A DNA stretch of 64,000 nucleotides from Avena insularis (Eukaryota; Streptophyta; Magnoliopsida; Poales; Poaceae): the NCBI GenBank assembly GCA_023614405.1, contig CM042684.1, positions 469,163,650 to 469,227,649 on the forward strand. Reading direction: 5' to 3'. The notes beneath the pieces are model-generated. The model saw only the letters and a program-made list of their open reading frames with translations, had not been told where the DNA came from and did not search any database. Position 1 is the stretch's first letter. Every line of letters begins with the position of its first letter. A program made the translations under genes and the position numbers. Positions 1 to 9,420 of this stretch are shown here, in pieces.

Positions 1-329
1 ACATTTATACACTGGGATTCGAACTCTATAAGACCTCCACGGCATGAGTCGAATTACGCCAGCAATTTCCGAATTCGAGTCTGGGACTCGAGTTTGACTA
101 GGTAGCGTTGTTTTTGTCGTAGAGCAATTAACTGGTCCCGATCCGTCGAGCGCACCAGGAACGTTTACCATCACCCCTATGAACTACTACAAATTCGACT
201 GACTCGATGTACTTTCGGGTGAAGTGCTTCGCACTCGACACAATTGTCGACTCCGACATCCTAATGCAAAGATCAGGACTTCTGAGTCTCCATCCGAATC
301 TACGATTCACATGGACACTCGGGTGCTAC
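1..329 (+). repeat. 3' internal end of an upstream Tat-lineage retrotransposon copy
   Basis: This stretch matches, in order, the sequence before the downstream LTR (about 7970-8253). Both have the pattern of AAGACCTCC, GAGTCGAATTAC, a repeated ATTCGAGTC and then a GGGGGCTAC-like purine tract directly before the LTR. It is therefore the 3' untranslated end of an element whose body lies left of the window, and its 3' LTR is the one at 330-901. The copy here has GGGTGCTAC where the downstream copy has GGGGGCTAC, so its polypurine tract is mutated. No coding capacity is seen. Confidence 0.65.
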
Positions 330-901
330 TGACATGGGTATGCCCAATAGGCACTCAACTACACCCTACCTGGTGCGGCTCGATGGAAGGCCCACTCGAC
401 GAATTGCCAAGGTCCATGAGGCTTTGACGATTCGAGTGGTATGAAGCCCATATGGACACAGACTCCCAAACGCACAAGACAAGGAAAGCTCAATACTAGA
501 GTTCTAATCTAACTTGTAACCAACTCGTATTGGTACCTGAGACCTAGCCTCCCCATATATAAAGGCTAGGAGGGTCCAACGAGGAGGACACGACATAACC
601 TCTCAATCGTGACTCCCCCAATAGACAGATCTACGATCGCCACAATAGATAGAACACAATAGATCTAGACATACGCCAGATCCAATCTGCGCATCCACCA
701 CCATCGGCGATATTGTAATCCTTTGGATCATCATCAATCAAGAGCAGACAAGCAGGAGTAGGGTCCTTTACGAGGCCTGAACCTGGGTAAACCTTGCGTA
801 CCTGTGTGCTTGTTTGCTAGCCGATCAAGACTTTCAGCGGTCCCTCCTTCTCCAACACCCTAGTCCATAACAATGGGCATTGATGAGTTAAACCCTCGTC
901 A
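330..901 (+). repeat. LTR shared by two head-to-tail Tat copies (5' LTR of the 330-8741 element)
   Basis: It begins TGACATGGG after a purine tract and ends CCCTCGTCA, giving imperfect inverted ends TGAC/GTCA. It is collinear with 8254-8741. Shared landmarks are the TATA box, AGCAGGAGTAGGG, GAGGCCTGAACCT, GTGTGCTTGTTTGCTAGC and the terminal ATGGGCATTGATGAGTTAAA block. It is 572 bp against 488 bp for the other copy, so indels have accumulated. Confidence 0.75.
555..564 (+). promoter_or_regulatory. TATA box of the Tat LTR
   Basis: ATATATAAAG sits about 345 bp before the LTR end. The other LTR has TATATAAAG at 8466-8474 in the same context, followed by GGATAGGAGGG where this copy has GCTAGGAGGG. 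Conservation between the two LTRs supports a U3 promoter. Confidence 0.6.
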
Positions 902-2656
902 GGAAGCCTCACTAATCGATGATTTGCATGAAACCTTTGCCAACCTCGATCGCTACCGGATCAAGCTCAATCCGGACAACTGCGCCTTCGGCGTACCATC
1001 TGGGCAACTACTCGGGTATCTCATCTCTGCGAGAGGGATTGAAGCGAACCCGAAGAAAATAAAGGCCATACTGGCCAAGCCGAAAAACATAAGAGGCGTC
1101 CAGCAGCTGGCCGGGCTAATTGCGGCTCTCAGTCGATTCATCAGTCGGATGGGTGAAAAGGCACTGCCCTTCTACCAACTCCTCTGTAAAGCTGACAAAT
1201 TCGAATGGATCAATGAGGCGCAGGAAGCATTTGAAGACCTCAAGCGCCTGTTATCCACCTCGCTGGTACTGGTGGCCCCACGCGAAAGGGAACCATTGTT
1301 GCTATACATCTCCGCCACCAACCAGGTGGTCAGCATAGTGCTTGTAGTCGAACGAGCCAAAGAAAACAAGGTCCACGGGGTACAGCGCCCAGTGTACTAC
1401 CTCAGCGAGGTACTTACGCCAACAAAACAGCGGTACCCGCACTACCAGAAACTAGCGTACGGCGTCTTCATAACGGCTCGGCGACTGCACCACTACTTCC
1501 AGGAACACCCAATCATGGTAGTCAATGACGCCCCGCTTGGGCACATCCTCAACAACCCCGACGCCACCGGACGAGTCGCAATTTGGGGAATCGAACTGTC
1601 TCCACGAGACATCACATATGAAAAACGTGACGCAATCAAGTCGCAAGTTCTCCCTGACTTCCTCGTGCATTGGATGGAGAACCAGCTCCCTAAAAAACCA
1701 GATATGTCCTACCTCTGGACAATGCACTTCGACGGATCCAAGCGGAAGGACAGAGCTGGCGCAGGTGTCATACTGACATCGCCCCAGGGAGACAAGCTGA
1801 AATATATCCTGCGAATGCAGTTCACCGCCTCCAACAACGAAGCTGAATACGAGGCCTTGCTCCACGGGATGAGGATGTCAAAAGCCTGCAGCGCCAAAAG
1901 GCTCATAATATATGGCGACTCCAAGCTGGTGGTTAACCAGACAATGCACGAGTGTGACGCACTGAACGACAACATGATCGTCTACCGCTTCGGAGTGCCA
2001 CACAGCATCATCACAGACAATGGGACGAACTTCACATCCAAGGAGTTCTAAGAATTCTGCGAGAATCTAGGAATCAACGTCAGCTATGCCTCGGTAGCAC
2101 ATCCACAAACCAACGTCCAGGTCGAAAAAGCTAATGCGCTTGTCTGCAGCGGCATCAAGAAGCGACTCCTCTGGCCACTAGAACAAGCTGCGGGCTGCTG
2201 GCCCGACGAACTACAATCAGTACTCTGGAGCCTACGCACAACTCCAAACAGTGCTACAGGGTACACCACGTTCTTCATGGTGCACGGGGATGAAGCGGTG
2301 CTACCCGCCGAAGTACGATACAAAGCACCGCGTGTGGTCGCTTACAACGAGCAGGAATCAACTCTCGCACTCGAAGACTCCGTAGACCTCCTTAACGAGG
2401 CATGGGAAATCGCCGCAGAGAGATCAACGATCTACCAGCAGAACCTGCGCAACTACCATAGCAGGAGGCTACACCCTAGATCCTTCGTCGAAGGCGACCT
2501 GGTACTGCGACTGAAGCAACAAGGCATCTCAAGCTCGAGTCCCCATGGGAAGGACCATACGTGATTACAGAAGTAATCCCAGGTGGCGCCTATCGCCTTC
2601 AATATTTAGAGACAGGAGTCGTATACTCCAACCCCTGGAACGTCGCGCAGCTGTGA
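873..2656 (+). pseudogene. Ty3/gypsy pol relic: RT C-terminus, two RNase H domains, integrase
   Basis: The reading frame opens at an ATG inside the LTR (873) and runs in frame across the LTR/RT deletion junction at 901/902. What follows is the end of reverse transcriptase (KLNPDNCAFGV, LGYLIS), the native RNase H with connection, and then a second RNase H (HFDGSKRKDRAGAGVIL, NNEAEYEALLHGM) that is diagnostic of the Tat clade. At about 1975 the second RNase H is joined in frame to mid-integrase (GVPHSIITDNGTNF), so the zinc finger and first catalytic Asp are gone. The second Asp (TDNG) and the Glu (VEKAN) regions remain. An in-frame stop lies at 2049-2051 and a frameshift near 2545. The integrase end (PGGAYRLQ, NPWNVAQL) stops at 2654-2656. 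This is a non-functional relic. Confidence 0.85.
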
Positions 2657-3118
2657 CGCTTCTACCCTTAGTCGCTTTTTACTTTTACGTTACAAATAAG
2701 GCTACTCAGCCAAGGCTACTTAGCCACACATTGTACTTCCTACTACCCCGGAAATAAATAAAGCTAAGTGCCCCGAAACTCTGTGTTTTTCTTTCATTTT
2801 TCGCAAATTATCCACTCGGAGGCTGTGCCACCCTGTACACATCTGTTCTACGAACTCAAACGCGATATCCTGAGTAGCTGGCACACCAATCGAAACCCTT
2901 GACAAAACATCAGCCCAGTTGCAACGCACCTGACAGGTTGACAAGGGACTGAGATAAACACAAAGTCAGGCTAACGAAAAGGAATCGCATAGTGCAACGC
3001 ACTCACAAAAAATACACGCTAACAAGCTCTTTTATACATCATCGTCAATCAATTATACACAGCATATATATACAAACTTTACAACATTGGTACAACTATG
3101 TGCAGGATACAAACTAGA
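2657..3118. other. Non-coding spacer between pol and the antisense genes
   Basis: This is about 460 bp of element sequence after the pol stop. It contains a short direct repeat (GGCTACTCAGCCA, then GGCTACTTAGCCA near 2700-2723) and a possible polyadenylation context (AATAAATAAAGC at 2752-2763). No gene is seen. Confidence 0.4.
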
Positions 3119-4088
3119 CTACTGTTGCAGCAAGAGAACATTGGTCTGCTCCTCGATGAAATCGACGATCTTCTCTACCGGGCGGTCCACTGCCTGATAG
3201 TGCATCACCATGTTCCAAGCAGAACCCACTGGAGGCGCAGGTGGCCCAGCCGCAATTGCTACAACGTCCACATCAGGACTATGCAGTCGCACCAGTGACA
3301 GAGCAGCTTTGGCACCAGCCACTAATTGTTGCTGCACACACTTGCGGACCACACTCAAATCCTAGAATCTAGTGAGAAGGGCCAGCAGGCTCGATGGAAC
3401 GAGGTCCAGCGGGAACATCGTCTGGTAAATATTCTTCAAGCATGACTGCGACTTCTTCAAGAAATTAAGCACTCGTGACGCACGATCCTGTAGGGTCGCC
3501 AACGCGATCACGCGATCATGATCTACCTAGAAGTACCCACTCGCCTGAAGCTGCTCTTGGGTCAAGTAATTCATGCGAATGACAATTCGATCCTTCTCAT
3601 CCTGCGGATGGCGCACGCTGACAACTATACAGGGCAAAGGAAAAATATGAGGACAACGAACTACTGCGAGTGACTACAAGGAAACGACAGGGGGGAAGAA
3701 GACTGACATTTGAACTGGTCGCCTAACTGCGTCACCTCCCCTAGCAGATAATGCTCTCGGGCGACGGCTTTTTCCGCTTTCGACTTCCATACGTCCGCAT
3801 TTCCGTGGAGTACGGGCAATTCACGCTCCAATTGCATCACGCGGTCATGGAGTCGCGAGAGTAGAGAAAGCTCATCCACCCTTGAACGCGGTGGTGCCAA
3901 AGTGTCATCAAGGGGCGGCGAATCCTGAGGCTCCCTCAAAGGATCACTCGATGTGCCCTACCAGAAGTCAAGCAAGAGAAAATAAGAGGACTAAGACGAG
4001 GCATAAACAAAAGATTCGAGTGCATTCAAGCTTAACAAAGGTATCAACAGATACACTCACCAACAAGCATGTTCTTGACGAAAGACAT
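3119..4088 (-). pseudogene. Second antisense spliced gene of the Tat element, function unknown
   Basis: Read on the minus strand, a short first exon (ATG at 4086-4088, MSFVKNMLVG) ends at a GTGAGTG donor. Exon 2 starts near 3960 after TCTGGTAG and encodes an acidic, then coiled-coil-like segment (PPRSRVDELSLLSRLHDRV, LEREL) ending around 3710. Further exon sequence follows a CCTGTATAG acceptor near 3630 (VRHPQDEKDRIVIRMNYL) and runs to a stop at 3119 after IEEQTNVLLLQQ. In-frame stops near 3527 and 3362 show decay. It starts 27 bp beyond the stop of the larger antisense gene and could instead be its distal part. Antisense genes at this position are known in Tat-clade elements; their role is not established. 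Confidence 0.5.
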
Positions 4089-4115
4089 AATCTATTTAAC
4101 TATTACAAGTTGCAA

Positions 4116-6927
4116 CTACTGAGGAGCGACTGGCTTCTTCGATTTCAACTTCGGTTTCGGGGGCCTCATCGAGTCTGTGGCAGTATTAGATGCCACAGAC
4201 TTCCCGTCGGCCCCTGACGCCGCAGCCCTCGCAGCTTTCTTGGTGCCCTGAAGCTCCTCAGAGTACTTCGCAACTGTATTGATCAGCTGCGGGCCGTACT
4301 TGCCACAAGCAGTTGCGAAGGAAGCAAAGACTACTTGCTGGCCATCAGCGCTGACATGCATCGCCTTGGAGACCGCCGCGGGATCAACTTCGACTCCATG
4401 GGCTTGAACCATGGCGAGTGACATCGAAGCGCCTGCCGCACGGAGCGAGTTCTTGAAGCTTGCAGGGACGCCCCCGGCAAGAGACTCCACCAGCTCATCC
4501 ATGTTCTTGATCAGCTCAGCCTTGGGCGCCATCTCTTCCCGGAGGCGAATGAGCATGCCCTTGGCCTTGGAGAGCATCTCTTGAACGGCGGCGCTGCGGT
4601 CCTCGACTGCTGAAAGAGCACCCGCCAAGGCATCGTCACGGCAGAGGGCCTGAGGGTCGAAGCTCAAATCGCTAGCATCTGTACAGAACCCACACATGGG
4701 CACGAAAGTCAGCACCAACGACAAATTCGAACAGAGAACAATAATGATATCCAGACAAGGTACCTGAGAGAGCCTTGGCAATCGAGAAAAGCTGCTCCTC
4801 GAACAACTTCTCCCTAGCCGCGACGGAGGCGCGTAGATCCTCCTCGCGTTTCCGTGACTCGTCACGCGCCGCGATTGCCTCATCGCGGCTCTTTACCGCT
4901 GCGGCAAGCGCCTTTTCAAGGTAAGCGGCGTCACGGAGGAGTGCATTATTCTCAACTGCGAAACAAACAAAGATAGGTTATCAGTCGAATATATCACAAG
5001 GAGGATGAAGCATAAGCAAGACACTTACTTTCAACTACGTGATGGCGAGTATCCAGCATTGCATGCTGGCGACCCATCGCAAGAACTTGCTCCGCTAAGC
5101 GAGCACCTTCCTTCACAATAAGCTGCGACAGGAAAAAACAGCAAAGGATAAGCAAGATGATAGAAGATGGTACATTCGACTGCAAAAATACAGGAAACAA
5201 AATACCACACTTACATGATCCTCCAAAGACTCCGAAGCCGATGGATTCGCAGTCGTCCGGATAACCATCTGGTGCTCCACATCATGCGGAGAACTCAATG
5301 AATTATTTACGGAGTGGGCCGCCAATGGAGGAGAGGGAGTGCGCTCAGCCACTTTCTTGGCTTTGGAGGTCGCGACTCCAGATTCTTTCAAAAATTGTAC
5401 ATCGTCAGAAGATGACGACGCTTGTTGGCTGCAAAACAAAACCAATATCAAGAAAAGGCAACCCCAAAGAAGAACCAAAAGGGAAGACTCGAATACTTAC
5501 CAATCAAACTTATCAAAGTCGAAGGTTTGATCCCCCGACTCTAACGACGATTCCTTCGGCAGCCGCATCTTCTTGCGAGAGGATGGCGCCATGGCACTCA
5601 CAGGAATGGCAGGGATCGGCGACTCTGCACCAACACCTGCACCTTCTAGAGTCAAAGGAGACGATGCATCCGAATCCTCGTTGCGCGAACGCTTGCAAGT
5701 ATCCGGATTACTCGACTCGGGGGCATCCTCCTCCACATCAGATGGGACGGTCGACTCCGACTCATCCTATTCCAAGGCTTCACGAGGAATAACCCCCTCG
5801 GGAAGAGGGGCATACAGGGCGACACCGCCCAATCCTGCATACAAAAATAATTTAGCACAAAGTCAAGAAACAGCAAAGAAGCAATTGACAAACAAAGCTA
5901 CTATGTAGTACAACTGTACCTCAGGAGGAGGGTTAGCAGCATCGAACGGAGGAACGACTGGTTCAATAAGGAGCACATCCTTGACGGTGTACTTGGTGAC
6001 CAGTCGCACCCTTTTGTCTACCTCACTCACGGACATGCCATCGGCAGACACGCGAGTAACATCGTCCGCGCCAGCCCACTAGAACATGGGGTGGACTCTG
6101 GCCTGCAGGGGCTAGACGCGACAGCGCAGCCATGTGCGAATGAGGGCGCAACCTCCCTCCTCTTTGCCCATGCGACTCTCGAGGTCGCAGACGCGCGCGT
6201 ATAGCACATCTGTCTACGCGGACTCACTGGGCATAATTACGTTCTTCCAGGAACGCCTCCTCTTGCACGGCGTCGCGGGGTCGAAGGGCACGAGTCTGTA
6301 GTGTTCTCCGTCGGCCTTCTGGTCACAGACGTAGAACCACTTGTCGCTCCACCCTTGGACAGACATCATCAGCTTGATGTCGAAGTACGTGGCGGAGGGA
6401 TCGAGGTGGATACTGCAGCCGCCTAGATCGTAGACTACGGAGCCAAACGCCAATTGGCGCTTCAACTTGAAGAGGCCGAAGTGCGGCTCGATTCCGAGCC
6501 AGCACTCGCAAAGGGTAATGTAGCAAGCTACATGGAGGATGGAGTTTGGGGACAGCTGATGGAGCTGGAGCCCGTAAAAGTAGAGAAGACCCCTGAAGAA
6601 AGGATGCAGGGGCAATGAAAGACCGCGGATGATGAACGCTAAGAACATCACCCGAAAGCTAGCAAGAGAAGAGGGGATTACCTCGCTGCTAGGGACGCGC
6701 GCGTCCGCGACTGCGGAAGACAAAACTCTATCCTGACGCAGCAGACGAAGCTCAGAAGACTTTATCACGGACGCGCGCCATGCGCCATTGGTGACGCGAG
6801 TGCCCGTGCCCTTCTTCTTTCCAGCGGCGGCGGTGCTAGTGCCTGCAGCGGTGGATCCACCCTTCTTCTTCATGGCAGTCGCGGCAGCCGCGGAATCGGC
6901 CACAACACCTCCCTTCTTCTTCCCCAT
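4116..6927 (-). pseudogene. Antisense multi-exon gene of the Tat element with a 'putative gypsy type transposon' domain
   Basis: The likely start is ATG 6927 (MGKKKGG); a further-upstream ATG at 7044 would add a hydrophobic stretch. The first exon has Lys/Ala-rich low complexity. It then carries a domain I recognise as the Transposase_28 family of gypsy-type elements (PF04195), with PSSEVIPSSLASFRVMFLAF, PLHPFFRGLLYFYG, QLSPNSILHVACY and GIEPHFGLFKLKR. Good GT/AG-bounded exons follow: to about 5920, 5840-5497, 5448-5220, 5122-5035, 4957-4764 and 4685-4116. Later exons are rich in Lys/Glu/Ala and predicted coiled coil (LEKALAAAVKSRDEAIAARD). The protein ends KPKLKSKKPVAPQ. In-frame stops at 6214 and downstream near 6120 and 6080 break it. 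The reading direction is opposite to pol. Confidence 0.65.
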
Positions 6928-7044
6928 TCCGTGGCGGCGGTGTGGCCGGAGGAAGTAGCTGGGAAATACGCGGAGCTGGTCCAGCGCCGCAAAGGAAAGG
7001 AGCACAAAGAAGCAGAGAAGCAGCGGCAATGGCGACGAAGGCAA

Positions 7045-8253
7045 AGGAAGAAAAGAAGCAGATGTGAATTTTACCGTTGTTGCATCGCTACTTAACCCCC
7101 TGGAAGATGCAATTCAACGGCTAAGAAAAACCCTACCAGATGCGTGGCATTCATCGTGTTCGACACGTGGAGGACCTGAAGCGCGAACCGTCCCCCACTA
7201 CCCCATTACGCGCGGAAATCGAGGAGGCGTAGTTAAAACAAAGTTTACGCACGCCCGGTCAAATCAGAGTCAGGAAATGTTACCCACCGCTCGTCACGTC
7301 CCGTCAAACTCGCTCACACGGGTAACTGAGGTCATGGATCGTCAGCACTGACGTCATCAAAATCTACGCAGCAGAAGACTTCGACTACTTTAGTCCTTGC
7401 TCGAGTCTTTGACTCCACCAAGCACTCGGGGGCTACTCCCATAGGGAGCGCTGGTCGTGCACCCTACGATTTTTTCTTCTTCTTTTTACAGGAACATGGA
7501 CAATCAACACAAACCCAACCACTCGAAGCACAATTTGACTATGGACGTGGGTTACTCCCATAGGGAGCGCCAGAAGCAAATTCGACTGAAACAAGCAAAC
7601 AAAAGACGACAGTAGTCGCAAAAGTTCTTTAGTCCCTGCCTGAGTCTTCGACTCAACCAGGCACTCGGGGGCTACTCCCATAGGGAGCGCTGGTCGCGCA
7701 CCCTATGATTATTTGTACATTATACTATGCGTTGATGACATCCACACTCGAAGCTTATGGCGACACCGCCTCATGACATTGCCCTACAAAGAGATTGCGT
7801 CTCCTGGGTCATCCGAATCATCTCCACGATGACAAATTTCGGATGCCGCGCTTGCAACGTGAAGATAAGACCTGAATAAGGCCTGGCAACGCATTTTCTG
7901 CGCACTACCAGAAATATACCCGTGCCAACAGGTATGATGAACATGCCTTGACGGACGCGTCGAGTGCTCACACCCATATACTAGAATTCGACTCGTGTAA
8001 GACCTCCGCGGGTTGAGTCGAATTACACCAGCACTTTTTCGGATTCGAGTCCGGGGACTCGAGTTCGAGTAGATGGCATTGTTTTACCCTAAGGTAGTTA
8101 ACTGGTACCGATACATCGGTTAAATCAGGCACGCACATCAACAATCCCTATGACACAAACAAGGTAGTCAAAAAACATACTCGGGCATGCACTCGAAAGG
8201 ATTCATAAAGTCCCCAGTCGAATCTGCGATTCCACTGGACACTCGGGGGCTAC
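7045..8253 (+). other. Tat 3' non-coding region with polypurine tract
   Basis: This region holds the promoter side of the antisense gene, the roughly 120-bp repeats described separately, and the ACTCGGGGGCTAC purine tract (8241-8253) abutting the LTR. The tract is the expected plus-strand primer site. No convincing plus-strand reading frame is present. Confidence 0.55.
7387..7710 (+). repeat. Three-copy, ~120-bp repeat carrying a polypurine-like box and mini-hairpin
   Basis: A CACTCGGGGGCTACT box followed by CCCATAGGGAGCGC occurs at about 7422-7450 and 7661-7690, with a diverged copy (GTGGGTTACTCCCATAGGGAGCGC) at 7547-7571, giving a period near 120 bp. The box matches the purine tract that precedes both LTRs. 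CTCCC-ATA-GGGAG can pair as a short stem. The first and third units also share the flanking GAGTCTT(T)CGACTC-like and GGTCG(T/C)GCACCCTA sequences. Confidence 0.75.
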
Positions 8254-8741
8254 TAACATGGGTATACCCTATAGGTACTCGAGCTTGGTATATATGGCAT
8301 GTATACATAAAGGCCCACGGTGTCGCCAAGGCCCAAATGAAGAATTCAAGTAATCTATGGACTCTCGATTGCTTGAAGAACAAGAAGAAGCTAAAGATAG
8401 AAAGTTCAAAGGGGAAAACCCTAACCTGTAACCGACTCGACCTGCTACCTGAGACCTAGCCTATCTATATAAAGGATAGGAGGGGTGGCGAGGAAGACAC
8501 ACGCAACCCTAGTTTCCACAACCCTCGCCAGATTGCATCTGTGCACCATTGTAATTCTCGATTCCTTTGATAATTCCACGAGTAGACAAGCAGGAGTAGG
8601 GACCTCTACGAGGCCTGAACCTAGGTAAATCTTCGAGTCCCCTGTGTGCTTGTTTGCTAGCTGATAGATGTCTCCAGCGCTCTCTCCTTCTCCAAAACCC
8701 AAGTCCGTAACAATGGGCATTGATGAGTTAAACCCTCGTCA
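8254..8741 (+). repeat. 3' LTR of the Tat element
   Basis: It begins TAACATGGG, a G-to-A change from the TGACATGGG of the other copy, and ends CCCTCGTCA. It is collinear with 330-901 and contains TATATAAAG at 8466-8474. The sequence beyond 8741 (ACACCCCTCCCGCG) is unrelated to the internal region following the other LTR, which fixes the boundary. Confidence 0.75.
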
Positions 8742-9420
8742 ACACCCCTCCCGCGAACCGGCGAACCAAACACGTTCTAATATACTACACCCCTCCCGTG
8801 AACTGGCGAACCAAACCGGGGAGTACTACCTAATATACTACTAATAACACTATTAATTATACTAATAATATATACTACTAAACACCCTAATAATACTACT
8901 ACTAATTATACTAATAATATATACTACCTATTATACTAATTATATATACTACTAAACACCCTAATAATACTACTACTAATTATACTAATAATATATACTA
9001 CCTATTATACTAAGTATATTACTACTACTAGCTAATATACTACTAATTATATTACTACTACTAACTAATTTATAATACTAATTATATAACTACACTAATT
9101 AATACTACTATTTACAACTACTAATTAATAGGGGAGGGGAGGGCCGCATGGAGAGGACGACGGCACTAGAGACGATGACGGCGGTGACGACGATGTCTGG
9201 CAGCGATCGACGGCGGTCGGCACGTGCGTCGTGGTGTTGCAGCACCGGCGCAGGCTCGTAGGTGAACGGCGGATGGCGGACGATTGCGCGTGTGAGATTC
9301 GGGCAGCCTGCCGGCGTCTGATCTGTGGGCGTCTCCTGCGCGAGAGAGAATGAGAATGGATTATGGAAGGAGACCGCGGCGATTTATATGCCGCAGGCCT
9401 TTAGTCCCGGGTGATGCCAT
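8742..9420. other. AT-rich block and GC-rich left fragment of the CACTA host
   Basis: 8742-8830 contains two copies of a CACCCCTCCCG(C/T)GAAC(C/T)GGCGAACCAAAC motif. 8831-9130 is a TACTAATA-rich low-complexity tract. 9131-9395 is GC-rich (CGGCGGTCGG type). It ends with GGCCTTTAGTCCCGGGTGATGCCAT, the same subterminal motif that resumes at 44709 after the inserted retrotransposon. No reading frame could be supported, and the left CACTA terminus was not found in this piece. Confidence 0.5.
8871..9018 (+). repeat. 74-bp tandem duplication in AT-rich DNA
   Basis: Two consecutive 74-bp units, both starting TATACTACTAAACACC, differ at about one position by eye (AATTATA against AAGTATA at the end). 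The near identity suggests a recent slippage or replication event. Confidence 0.75.

Larger units (their letters stand above)
330..8741 (+). mobile_element. Decayed Tat-lineage Ty3/gypsy LTR retrotransposon
   Basis: LTRs at 330-901 and 8254-8741 flank an internal region with a pol relic on the plus strand and two antisense genes. The order RT, RNase H, second RNase H, integrase, then long antisense reading frames before the 3' LTR is the layout known for the plant Tat clade (RIRE2/Grande type). Gag, protease and most of RT are deleted, with the 5' LTR joined directly to RT at 901/902. No primer-binding site remains, so the element is dead. Because 1-329 is also element sequence, the LTR at 330-901 is shared with an upstream copy and no left TSD can be read. 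Confidence 0.8.

Noticed and set aside
8831..9130. Regularly spaced TACTAATA repeats as a CRISPR-like array
   Set aside because: There are no constant repeats with unique spacers; it is an AT-rich microsatellite-like tract with one 74-bp duplication, in a plant genome.
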